A DNA stretch of 64,000 nucleotides from Magnetospirillum fulvum (GTDB lineage Bacteria; Pseudomonadota; Alphaproteobacteria; Rhodospirillales; Magnetospirillaceae). The stretch covers positions 97,695 through 161,694 of the forward strand of contig NZ_FNWO01000010.1 of assembly GCF_900108475.1 (NCBI RefSeq), given 5' to 3'. The translations under genes were made by a program, and so were the position numbers. Below are positions 57,769 to 64,000 of the stretch, in pieces (within the stretch, counting starts at the first letter, position 1; every line of letters starts with the position of its first letter). The notes below the pieces were generated by a model that made no database searches, had not been told where the DNA came from, and saw nothing but the letters and a program-made list of their open reading frames with translations.

Positions 57769-58911
57769 ATGAGCAAGCAGGATTACTACGACCTTCTTGG
57801 TGTCGGGCGTGGTGCCTCGGCCGACGAGATCAAAAAGGCCTATCGCAAGATGGCCATGCAATTTCATCCCGACCGAAATCCAGGCGATGCCGCGGCCGAG
57901 CAGAAATTCAAGGAAATCAACGAAGCCTATGATGTCCTGAAGGACGATCAGAAGCGCTCGGCCTATGACCGCTTCGGCCATGCCGCCTTCGAACAGGGCG
58001 GCGGACGCGGCGGCGGCCCCGGCGATTTCGGCTTCGGCGGCGGCTTTGCCGACATCTTCGACGAAATGTTCGGCGAGATGATGGGCGGCGGTCGGCGCGG
58101 TCAGGCCACCGGCCGGGGGGCCGATCTCCGCTACGACATGGAAATCTCGCTCGAAGACGCCTTTGCCGGCAAGTCGGCGACGATCCGGGTGCCGACCTCG
58201 GCGGTGTGCGAGGAGTGCAAGGGCACTGGCGGCCGTGATGGCGCCCAGCCGGTGACCTGCTCGACCTGCCACGGCCACGGCAAGGTCCGCAGCCAGCAGG
58301 GCTTTTTCACCATCGAACGCACCTGCCCGACTTGCCAGGGGATGGGCCGGATCATCAAAGATCCCTGCCGCGCCTGCGGTGGCACCGGTCGGGTCCGCAA
58401 GGAAAAGCAATTGTCGGTGACGATCCCGGCCGGGGTCGAGGACGGCACCCGGATCCGTCTCGCCGGAGAGGGCGAGGCCGGGATGCGCGGGGCACCGGCG
58501 GGCGATTTGTACATCTTCCTGTCGCTGAAGGCGCACCGCCTGTTCCAGCGCGAGGGCGCCAACATCTTCTGCCGGGTGCCGATCCCGATGGTGACGGCGA
58601 CGCTGGGCGGCACGATCGAGGTTCCCACCATCGACGGCGGCAAGGCCAAGGTGGTGATCCCCGAAGGCACCCAGACCGGCCACCAGTTCCGCCTGCGCGG
58701 CAAGGGAATGAGCGTGCTGCGCAGCCCGTCGCGCGGCGATATGTTCATCCAGGCGACGATCGAGACGCCGGTCAACCTGACGCCGCGCCAGATCGAGCTT
58801 CTGCGCGAGTTCGAATCCGCCGGTGAAGAGAAGAAGGGCGGCAATTCCCCGGAAAGCCATGGCTTCTTCGCCCGGGTCAAGGAATTCTGGGAAGACCTCA
58901 AGGAGGGCTGA
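57769..58911 (+). CDS. dnaJ: Co-chaperone DnaJ (Hsp40, type I)
   Basis: It stimulates DnaK ATPase and delivers substrates. The 380-aa protein has the J domain with HPD at 33-35 ([11 protein letters not shown]), a Gly/Phe region (about 75-110), and a zinc domain with four C-x-x-C-x-G-x-G repeats ([32 protein letters not shown]). The C-terminal peptide-binding domains complete a canonical type I protein. It follows dnaK by 131 bases with the hairpin between. Confidence 0.98.
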   Translation: MSKQDYYDLLGVGRGASADEIKKAYRKMAMQFHPDRNPGDAAAEQKFKEINEAYDVLKDDQKRSAYDRFGHAAFEQGGGRGGGPGDFGFGGGFADIFDEMFGEMMGGGRRGQATGRGADLRYDMEISLEDAFAGKSATIRVPTSAVCEECKGTGGRDGAQPVTCSTCHGHGKVRSQQGFFTIERTCPTCQGMGRIIKDPCRACGGTGRVRKEKQLSVTIPAGVEDGTRIRLAGEGEAGMRGAPAGDLYIFLSLKAHRLFQREGANIFCRVPIPMVTATLGGTIEVPTIDGGKAKVVIPEGTQTGHQFRLRGKGMSVLRSPSRGDMFIQATIETPVNLTPRQIELLREFESAGEEKKGGNSPESHGFFARVKEFWEDLKEG

Positions 58912-58922
58912 TCCTGACCCTG

Positions 58923-59570
58923 ATGCCCCGTCTGCTGCTGGTCATCGCCGATCCTCTGCTGGCCGAGACCGTCGCCGGTCATCTCGGCCGGGCGATGGCG
59001 GTGACCCGCGCCGACGATCCCGCCTCGGCGCTGGCGGCGGTCGGGGAGCAGGATCTGATCCTGGTCGATGATGCCGCCTGGACGGGAGAGGACGCCCCCT
59101 GCCGGGCGTTGCGGGCGGCAGGCGTTACCCTGCCGCTGGCGTTGCTCGCCACCGGCGGGACCAGCGATCCCGACGCCGATCTGGTGATCGCCAAGCCGCT
59201 GCGCCTGTCGGCGCTCGCCGCCCGCCTGACCGAGATGCTGTCGCGTCGGTCGTCCCCGTCGGAATGGACGATCGGGCCGTGGCGGCTCGATCCCGACCGC
59301 AGGCTGCTGACCGCCGACGATGAGCGAACGGTGCGGCTGACCGACAAGGAGGTCGCGATTCTGCGCCGTCTCGCCGAAGCGGCCGGGGCGGTGGTGACGC
59401 GCGAGGATTTGCTGGCCGACGTGTGGGGCTATTCCGCCGATCTCGATACCCACACCCTGGAAACCCACATCTACCGCCTGCGTCGCAAGATGGAGGACGG
59501 GGGCGACGAGGATTCGCCCGGCCTGCTGCGGACCGAACCCGGCGGCTATCGTCTCGCCCTGGCGGGATAG
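58923..59570 (+). CDS. OmpR-family response regulator
   Basis: The 215-aa protein has an N-terminal receiver-like domain (LLLVIADPLLAETVAGHL, QDLILVDDAAW with the likely phospho-Asp, LLATGG, IAKPL with the conserved Lys) and a C-terminal winged helix (LTDKEVAILRRLAEA, VTREDLLADVWGY, TLETHIYRLRRKME, TEPGGYRLAL). The receiver is short and the acidic pocket is reduced (one Asp instead of a DD pair), so phosphorylation may be atypical. It starts 11 bases after dnaJ. No histidine kinase is adjacent. Confidence 0.85.
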   Translation: MPRLLLVIADPLLAETVAGHLGRAMAVTRADDPASALAAVGEQDLILVDDAAWTGEDAPCRALRAAGVTLPLALLATGGTSDPDADLVIAKPLRLSALAARLTEMLSRRSSPSEWTIGPWRLDPDRRLLTADDERTVRLTDKEVAILRRLAEAAGAVVTREDLLADVWGYSADLDTHTLETHIYRLRRKMEDGGDEDSPGLLRTEPGGYRLALAG

Positions 59571-59579
59571 GCGGACATA

Positions 59580-59611
59580 CCCCCGCTCCACCTCGCGCGG
59601 TGAAACGGGGG
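59580..59611. terminator. Inverted repeat between convergent genes
   Basis: CCCCCG (59580-59585) pairs with CGGGGG (59606-59611), with an inner CACC/GGTG pair. It lies between the response regulator and a convergent glycosyltransferase gene. There is no T-run, so its role as a bidirectional block is tentative. Confidence 0.35.
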
Positions 59612-59622
59612 CGGCGCGGGCG

Positions 59623-60669
59623 TTACAGCGGCGCCGGTTCTTTCCAGCGGGTGATTTCGAACGGGGCGAGGTTCTCGATGAACTGGCGGGTCGAGGCCGC
59701 CCACGAGAAGTCGAGGGCGTGGGCGCGGCACAAATTCGGGTCGATGCCGATCACCGCCCGCGCCGCCGCTCCCAAATCGGTGTCGAGCCGTCCGACCGGG
59801 CTGGTGCCGATCACGTCCTGCGGCCCCGGCACCGGATAAGCGGCAACCGGCAGGCCCGAGGCCAGCGCTTCGAGCAGGACCAGACCGAACGTGTCGGTGC
59901 GGCTGGGGAAGACGAACACGTCGCCTGCGGCATAATGGCGGGCGAGGGCCTCGCCGAACTGGGCTCCGGCGAAATGGACATCGGGATGGCGGCGGCGCAG
60001 ATCGTCGAGTTGCGGCCCGTCGCCGACCACGACCTTGCTGCCGGGCAGGTCAAGCGACAAGAAGGCGGCGACGTTCTTTTCGACCGCGACCCGGCCGACA
60101 TAGAGGAAGATCGGGCGGGGCAGACCGGCGAAGGGGCCGGTGTCGCCCTTGGCCTCGGGGCGGGGACGGAACAATTCGGTATCGACCCCGCGCGACCAGC
60201 GGCCGATATGGTGGAAGCCGCGCCGTTCCAACTCGGTCTCGATTCCCTGGGTCGCCACCATCACTCGCGACGACGCGGCGTGGAACCGCCGCATCACCGC
60301 ATAGGACAGCGGCAGCGGGACGCGGAACCGCGCCTTGATATATTCGGGGAAGCGGGTGTGATAGGCGGTGGTGAAGGGCAGCCGCCGCCGCAGGCAATAG
60401 CGTCTGGCCGCCCAGCCCAGCGGGCCTTCGGTGGCGATATGGATCGCGCAGGGCTGCGCCGCCTCGATCAGGCGGGCGATCCGCGGGCCGGGGCGGACGG
60501 CAAGGCGAATCTCGGGATAGGTCGGACAGGGCACGGTGCGGAACCGCTCGGGGGTGACCATCACCACCTCGTGGCCGGTTCGCTGCAATTCGCTCCGCAG
60601 CGTGTCGAGGGTGCGGACAACGCCGTTGACCTGGGGGAGCCAGGCATCCGAGACGACAAGAATACGCAT
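59623..60669 (-). CDS. Glycosyltransferase family 4 (glycolipid type)
   Basis: The 348-aa GT-B protein starts MRILVVSDAWLPQVNGVVRT, the N-terminus shared with diacylglycerol/sulfolipid-type GT4 enzymes. It has IHIATEGPLGWAARRYC, TAYHTRFPEYI, FLYVGRVAVEKNVAAF and VFPSRTDTFGLVLLEALASGLPVAA (donor-binding E-x7-E region). Homologs glycosylate diacylglycerol or related lipids. The adjoining LpxH-like phosphoesterase on the same strand, 29 bases upstream, is a recurring partner in alphaproteobacteria. Confidence 0.87.
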   Translation of the reverse strand: MRILVVSDAWLPQVNGVVRTLDTLRSELQRTGHEVVMVTPERFRTVPCPTYPEIRLAVRPGPRIARLIEAAQPCAIHIATEGPLGWAARRYCLRRRLPFTTAYHTRFPEYIKARFRVPLPLSYAVMRRFHAASSRVMVATQGIETELERRGFHHIGRWSRGVDTELFRPRPEAKGDTGPFAGLPRPIFLYVGRVAVEKNVAAFLSLDLPGSKVVVGDGPQLDDLRRRHPDVHFAGAQFGEALARHYAAGDVFVFPSRTDTFGLVLLEALASGLPVAAYPVPGPQDVIGTSPVGRLDTDLGAAARAVIGIDPNLCRAHALDFSWAASTRQFIENLAPFEITRWKEPAPL

Positions 60670-60698
60670 TCCTACTCCTTGGGACAGCCCGGCCGCCG

Positions 60699-61532
60699 TC
60701 AGGGGCGGCTGAGCAGCGGTGAGGCTTCGATGGTTTTGTCTTCCGGAGCGGGGGCGGAAGCGGCGAGGTACATCCCCGGAGCCTGAAGCCAGTAAAGGAT
60801 TTCAAGGCTGCCGTCGAAATTCTCGACCAGGGCGGTGCAGCTTTCGACCCAATCGCCGTCGTTGCAGTACAAGATGCCGTTCATGTCGCGGATCTGGGCG
60901 TTGTGGATGTGGCCGCAGACGACCCCATCGGCCTGGGAGCGGCGGGCTTCCTCGGCCATCGCTTCCTCGAAATTGGCGATGTACTGGACCGCGTTCTTGA
61001 CCTTGTGCTTCAGGTAGGCCGACAGCGACCAATAGGGAAAGCCCAGGCTGCGGCGGGCGACGTTCAGCCAGTGATTGAGCGACAGCGCCAGGGTGTAGGC
61101 CCCGTCGCCGAGATGAGCCAGCCACTTGGCATGCTTGACCACGCCGTCGAAGGCGTCGCCATGGACGATCAGCAGCCGCCGTCCGTCGGCGGTCTGGTGG
61201 ATCGCGTTGGTGGCGACGCGGATGTCGCCGAACAAGATGCCGTGATAATCGCGGGCGAATTCGTCGTGATTGCCCGGAACGAACACCACCCGGGTTCCCT
61301 TGCGCGCCTTGCGGAGCAGCTTCTGGACGACGTCGTTATGCGATTGCGGCCAGAACCACGATTTCCGCAGCCGCCAGCCGTCGATGATGTCGCCGACCAG
61401 ATAAAGCGTGTCGGATTCCGTGCATTTCAGGAATTCGAGCAGGTCATCGGCCTTGCTGCCCCGTGTCCCCAGATGGATGTCCGAAATCCAGATGGTCCGG
61501 TAACGCCGCTTTATATCAGAACTGGCGTTCAT
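60699..61532 (-). CDS. LpxH-like metallophosphoesterase (UDP-2,3-diacylglucosamine diphosphatase family)
   Basis: The 277-aa calcineurin-fold enzyme has the metal-ligand blocks IWISDIHLGTRG (D, H), LVGDIIDGW (D), VPGNHDEF (N, H), LIVHGDAFD (H) and VCGHIHNAQI (GHxH). It belongs to the COG2908 group related to LpxH, but it lacks the compact LpxH length and has an extra C-terminal helix region, so the true substrate may be another nucleotide-lipid. It probably forms an operon with the GT4 gene downstream. Confidence 0.82.
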   Translation of the reverse strand: MNASSDIKRRYRTIWISDIHLGTRGSKADDLLEFLKCTESDTLYLVGDIIDGWRLRKSWFWPQSHNDVVQKLLRKARKGTRVVFVPGNHDEFARDYHGILFGDIRVATNAIHQTADGRRLLIVHGDAFDGVVKHAKWLAHLGDGAYTLALSLNHWLNVARRSLGFPYWSLSAYLKHKVKNAVQYIANFEEAMAEEARRSQADGVVCGHIHNAQIRDMNGILYCNDGDWVESCTALVENFDGSLEILYWLQAPGMYLAASAPAPEDKTIEASPLLSRP

Positions 61533-61707
61533 GCATCCACCTATCCAATTTCAGTTCCGGACGCCTCAGGTGTCGCGGTTCTAGTGCGGTGCGACCGTCT
61601 TGTACATATCGATTGCCTTCGTTTTGACAAAATTCATCAAACTGAATAAAGCTCGTAACAATTATTTCACTGATGATTCGTTGTCCGACCGGGATATAGA
61701 ACGGCCT

Positions 61708-62661
61708 ATGTTGGAAAACACGATGATCCCCCCGATCGAAGCTTCGCCGATCCCGACCCGGCCGCGCCGTGTACTGATCGTCCACAATCCCACCGCCGGA
61801 CGTCACAAGCGCCGCCGTCTGATCGGCGTCGTCGAGCGGCTGGAACGGCATGGCTGCGCCGTCACCATCCAGGAAACCGCCAAGCGCGGCGATGCCGAGG
61901 ATTTCGCCGCCCGCGCCGACGAAGCGCTATTCGACGCGGTGATTGCCGCTGGCGGCGACGGCACCGTCAACGAAGTGTTGAACGGGCTGGCCCTGACCGG
62001 GGGCGGGCTGGCGCTGGGAGTGATCCCGCTCGGCACCGCCAACGTGCTGGCCTGCGAGATCGGGCTCGATCCCCGCGACAGCGAGCAGATCGCCCAAGCC
62101 ATCGCCTTTGGCCCGGCGCGCCGGGTCCATCTCGGCACCGCCAACCGCCGCCGCTTTCTGCTGATGGCCGGAGCCGGGCTCGACGCCGAAGTCGTCGCCG
62201 GGCTCAACGTCACCTTGAAGCGGCACGCCGGTAAGCTGGCCTATGTTTTCGAAGGGTTGAAGCAGGCGGTCGGCTATGATTTCCCGCTGCTCAGCATTCG
62301 CGCCGACGGCGCGACCTACGAAGGCCGAATGGTGGTGGCGTGCAAGGGTCGGTTCTATGGCGGTCCGTTCATTGCCGCGCCCGACGCCAACCTGGAAGCG
62401 CCGATGCTGGAAATCTGCATCCTGCCCGCCGCCGGGGTGGCCGGGATGCTGCGCTACGGCATCGCCCTGCCGTTGGGCAAGCTGACCGAATTGCCCGAGG
62501 TTCAGGTGATCAAGGCGAAGTCGATCGTCATCACCGGCCCGCGCGGCGCGCCGGTGCAAGGCGACGGCGACATCGTCGCCCGTCTGCCCGCTGAAATCGC
62601 GATCGCCGACGAAACCGTCGATCTGATCTGCCCGCACGACAGCCCCGCCCCGGCCCCGTGA
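61708..62661 (+). CDS. Diacylglycerol kinase-family lipid kinase
   Basis: The 317-aa DAGK_cat protein has PRRVLIVHNPTAGRHKRRRL at the N-terminus and the nucleotide-binding AAGGDGTVNEVLNGL. It continues with VIPLGTANVLACEIGL and a C-terminal beta-rich domain. It phosphorylates diacylglycerol or a sphingoid-like lipid. ATG 61708 and ATG 61723 are both possible; the latter has GGAA eight bases upstream. The preceding 100 bases are noticeably AT-rich and probably hold the promoter. Its lipid role fits the divergent GT4/LpxH-like pair next door. Confidence 0.85.
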   Translation: MLENTMIPPIEASPIPTRPRRVLIVHNPTAGRHKRRRLIGVVERLERHGCAVTIQETAKRGDAEDFAARADEALFDAVIAAGGDGTVNEVLNGLALTGGGLALGVIPLGTANVLACEIGLDPRDSEQIAQAIAFGPARRVHLGTANRRRFLLMAGAGLDAEVVAGLNVTLKRHAGKLAYVFEGLKQAVGYDFPLLSIRADGATYEGRMVVACKGRFYGGPFIAAPDANLEAPMLEICILPAAGVAGMLRYGIALPLGKLTELPEVQVIKAKSIVITGPRGAPVQGDGDIVARLPAEIAIADETVDLICPHDSPAPAP

Positions 62662-62707
62662 GGCACGGGACGAGGCCACGCGGCCCTGCCGCCGCGCTGC
62701 CGCCAAT

Positions 62708-62728
62708 AAAAAACCCTCCCCCGGCTGG
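62708..62728. other. Left half of an interrupted terminator-like inverted repeat
   Basis: Six A followed by CCCTCCCCCGG lies directly against the left end of the insertion sequence. This is the 5' arm expected of a GC stem with A/T tracts. Its partner (CCGGGGGAGGG then T-run) would be just beyond the IS right end, outside the window. Confidence 0.45.
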
Positions 62729-62777
62729 TGTACGGACCGGGGACAGAGGTAACACCCGTTCGGGGACATGGGTGACA
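62729..62777. repeat. IS left inverted repeat (IRL)
   Basis: It begins TGTACGGACCGG and ends GGGGACATGGGTGACA, and pairs with the right repeat over 39 of 49 positions. Confidence 0.88.
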
Positions 62778-62809
62778 CTTCAAGGCATGAGCACTCGCAG
62801 GAGGGAGCC

Positions 62810-63940
62810 ATGCCGTTCCATGAGGTGTCAGTCATGTCGCAACGGGAAGAGTTCGCCCGCCTGGCGAGCCAGGCGGGCGCCAACGTCGCCGATCTGTGTC
62901 GGCGATACGGCATCAGCCGTAAGACCGGATACAAATGGCTCGGACGTTTTACCGAGCATGAGGAGCATTGGTCAGCAGACCAGTCGCGGCGCCCCCAGCA
63001 CAGTCCCGGTCAGACCCCGGTCGAGGTCGAAGCTTCGGTTCTGGCGGTGCGGGCGGAGCATCCAGTATGGGGCGGACGCAAGATTCGTCGCGTTCTGGAG
63101 CGGGCCGGAAAAGTAACGCCGGCTGCCTCGACGATCACGGCGATCCTGGCTCGCCATGGCCTGATCGATCCTCGGGCCTCACAGGCGGCCACCGCCTTCA
63201 CCCGCTTTGAGCATGACGCCCCCAACCGGCTCTGGCAGATGGATTTCAAAGGACATTTTGCCATCGATTCTGGACGGTGCCATCCCCTGACGGTGCTCGA
63301 CGACCATTCTCGATTTTCTCTCTGCTTGGCAGCTTGCCCAAACGAGACCGGCAATACGGTTAAGGATCGGCTGACCATCACCTTCCGGCGCTATGGCCTC
63401 CCCGAAGCCATGGTGATGGATAACGGCTCTCCCTGGGGTGATGGACCAGGTTCGCCCTGGACACCGCTGACCGTATGGCTGATGCAACTCGGCATCCGTG
63501 TCGCCCATGGGCGGCCCTACCATCCGCAGACGCAGGGCAAGGATGAACGATTCCATCGCACCCTGAAGGCCGAAGTTCTGGCCTGTCGGCGCTTCCGCGA
63601 CTTGGTCGAGTGTCAGCAGCGCTTCGACAATTGGCGATCCATTTACAACAATGATCGCCCGCACGAGGCCCTCGACATGGCGGTGCCGATGGATCGCTAC
63701 AGGGCGAGCCGACGGGCCTTTCCCGAGATACTTTCTTCGCCCGATTACGCCCCAGGCGAAACCCTGCGCAAGGTCCAGGACGGCGGGTTTATAAGCTTCA
63801 AAGGCCGCCAGATCCGCCTGTGCAAGGCATTCAAGGGCCACAGCCTTGCCCTCAGGCCAACATCCTGCGATGGGATTTGGGAGGCATGCTTCGGCGCACA
63901 CCGGGTCGCGCAAATCGACTTGCGCGACCCGGTGGATTAG
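62810..63940 (+). CDS. IS481-family transposase
   Basis: The 376-aa transposase has an N-terminal helix-turn-helix (ANVADLCRRYGISRKTGYKW) and a second DNA-binding segment (GGRKIRRVLERAG). Its RNase H-fold core carries the DDE triad: Asp in LWQMDFKGHF, Asp in MVMDNGSPWG and Glu in HPQTQGKDERFHRTLKAE. The frame is uninterrupted, so the element may be active. GGAGGGAG directly precedes ATG 62810. A 13-bp stem overlaps the 3' coding end (63901-63932). Confidence 0.93.
   Translation: MPFHEVSVMSQREEFARLASQAGANVADLCRRYGISRKTGYKWLGRFTEHEEHWSADQSRRPQHSPGQTPVEVEASVLAVRAEHPVWGGRKIRRVLERAGKVTPAASTITAILARHGLIDPRASQAATAFTRFEHDAPNRLWQMDFKGHFAIDSGRCHPLTVLDDHSRFSLCLAACPNETGNTVKDRLTITFRRYGLPEAMVMDNGSPWGDGPGSPWTPLTVWLMQLGIRVAHGRPYHPQTQGKDERFHRTLKAEVLACRRFRDLVECQQRFDNWRSIYNNDRPHEALDMAVPMDRYRASRRAFPEILSSPDYAPGETLRKVQDGGFISFKGRQIRLCKAFKGHSLALRPTSCDGIWEACFGAHRVAQIDLRDPVD
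63901..63932. terminator. Hairpin at the 3' end of the transposase gene
   Basis: CCGGGTCGCGCAA (63901-63913) pairs perfectly with 63920-63932 around ATCGAC, inside the last codons. It has no T-tract; it could shield transposase mRNA or limit transcription leaving the IS. Confidence 0.5.
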
Positions 63941-63951
63941 GATGCCCTAAC

Positions 63952-64000
63952 TGTCACCCATGTCCCCGAACACCTGTTACCCATCTCTCCGGTCTAAACA
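63952..64000. repeat. IS right inverted repeat (IRR)
   Basis: Read on the minus strand it begins TGTTTAGACCGG and shares the inner 20 bases with the left repeat. It ends at the window edge. Confidence 0.85.

Larger units (their letters stand above)
62729..64000 (+). mobile_element. Complete IS481-family insertion sequence, 1272 bp
   Basis: One transposase gene is enclosed by 49-bp imperfect inverted repeats that start 5'-TGT (62729-62777 and 63952-64000; 39 of 49 positions match and the inner 20 are identical). The right end falls exactly on the last base of the window, so a target duplication cannot be checked. Family assignment rests on the single-ORF DDE transposase and TGT ends. Confidence 0.88.

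Overview
The window is GC-rich (roughly two thirds G+C by eye) and densely coded, with stop/start overlaps of the ATGA type and alphaproteobacterial gene content: truB-rpsO-pnp, rplU-rpmA-obgE-proB-proA, mipZ, an RpoE/ChrR-type sigma/anti-sigma pair, a phasin with a PhaR-like operator, and PPi-dependent phosphofructokinase. The best guess is a member of the Rhodospirillales close to Magnetospirillum/Phaeospirillum. That placement is inferred from protein style and gene content, not from a marker-gene comparison.

Layout. 0-3.3 kb: truB (5' cut by the window edge), rpsO and pnp, with a hairpin between rpsO and pnp and a strong terminator after pnp. 3.3-4.6 kb: a solitary AT-rich gene for a degenerate Nudix-like protein, bracketed by GC-rich palindromic repeats; this is the clearest foreign insert. 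4.6-8.7 kb: icd (minus), then cytochrome c', mutM, a small exported protein and an enoyl-CoA hydratase. 8.7-17.1 kb, all minus: three glycosyltransferases and a polysaccharide deacetylase, then proA, proB, obgE, rpmA, rplU and a DUF1289 protein. 17.2-24.3 kb: PPi-PFK (plus), then on the minus strand two tandem paralogous genes of no recognised family, map, a BioC-like methyltransferase and a D-Ala-D-Ala carboxypeptidase with a SPOR domain. 24.4-32.2 kb: a lipoprotein, a phasin, clpS-clpA, a patatin-like lipase (minus), fabI and aroC.

32.2-37.8 kb: a degenerate adenylate-forming enzyme, a TM1410/GH114-like exported protein overlapping an L-2-hydroxyglutarate-oxidase-like flavoprotein, mipZ and a DUF6481 protein. 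37.9-45.1 kb: a six-gene membrane complex (hyfB-C-E-F-G-I-like), translationally coupled throughout. Its large subunit lacks most of the Cys residues that bind the [NiFe] centre, while its small subunit keeps all four Fe-S ligands. It is therefore better read as an energy-converting-hydrogenase-related (Ehr-like) ion pump or quinone/electron module than as a hydrogenase. This is the most interesting system in the window.

45.2-55.4 kb: creA, a large unknown protein, a heptosyltransferase-like GT9, a TonB-like protein with a long polyproline run, a 130-bp MITE-like element, chrR-rpoE, a 51-aa small ORF, a Cys-rich lipoprotein coupled to a small unknown gene, an SH3 protein, a low-complexity membrane protein, ppa and an AmpG-like permease. 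55.4-62.7 kb: dnaK-dnaJ behind a heat-shock-like promoter, a response regulator, a glycolipid-type glycosyltransferase with an LpxH-like phosphoesterase, and a diacylglycerol-kinase-family lipid kinase. 62.7-64.0 kb: a complete IS481-family insertion sequence whose right inverted repeat ends exactly at the window edge.
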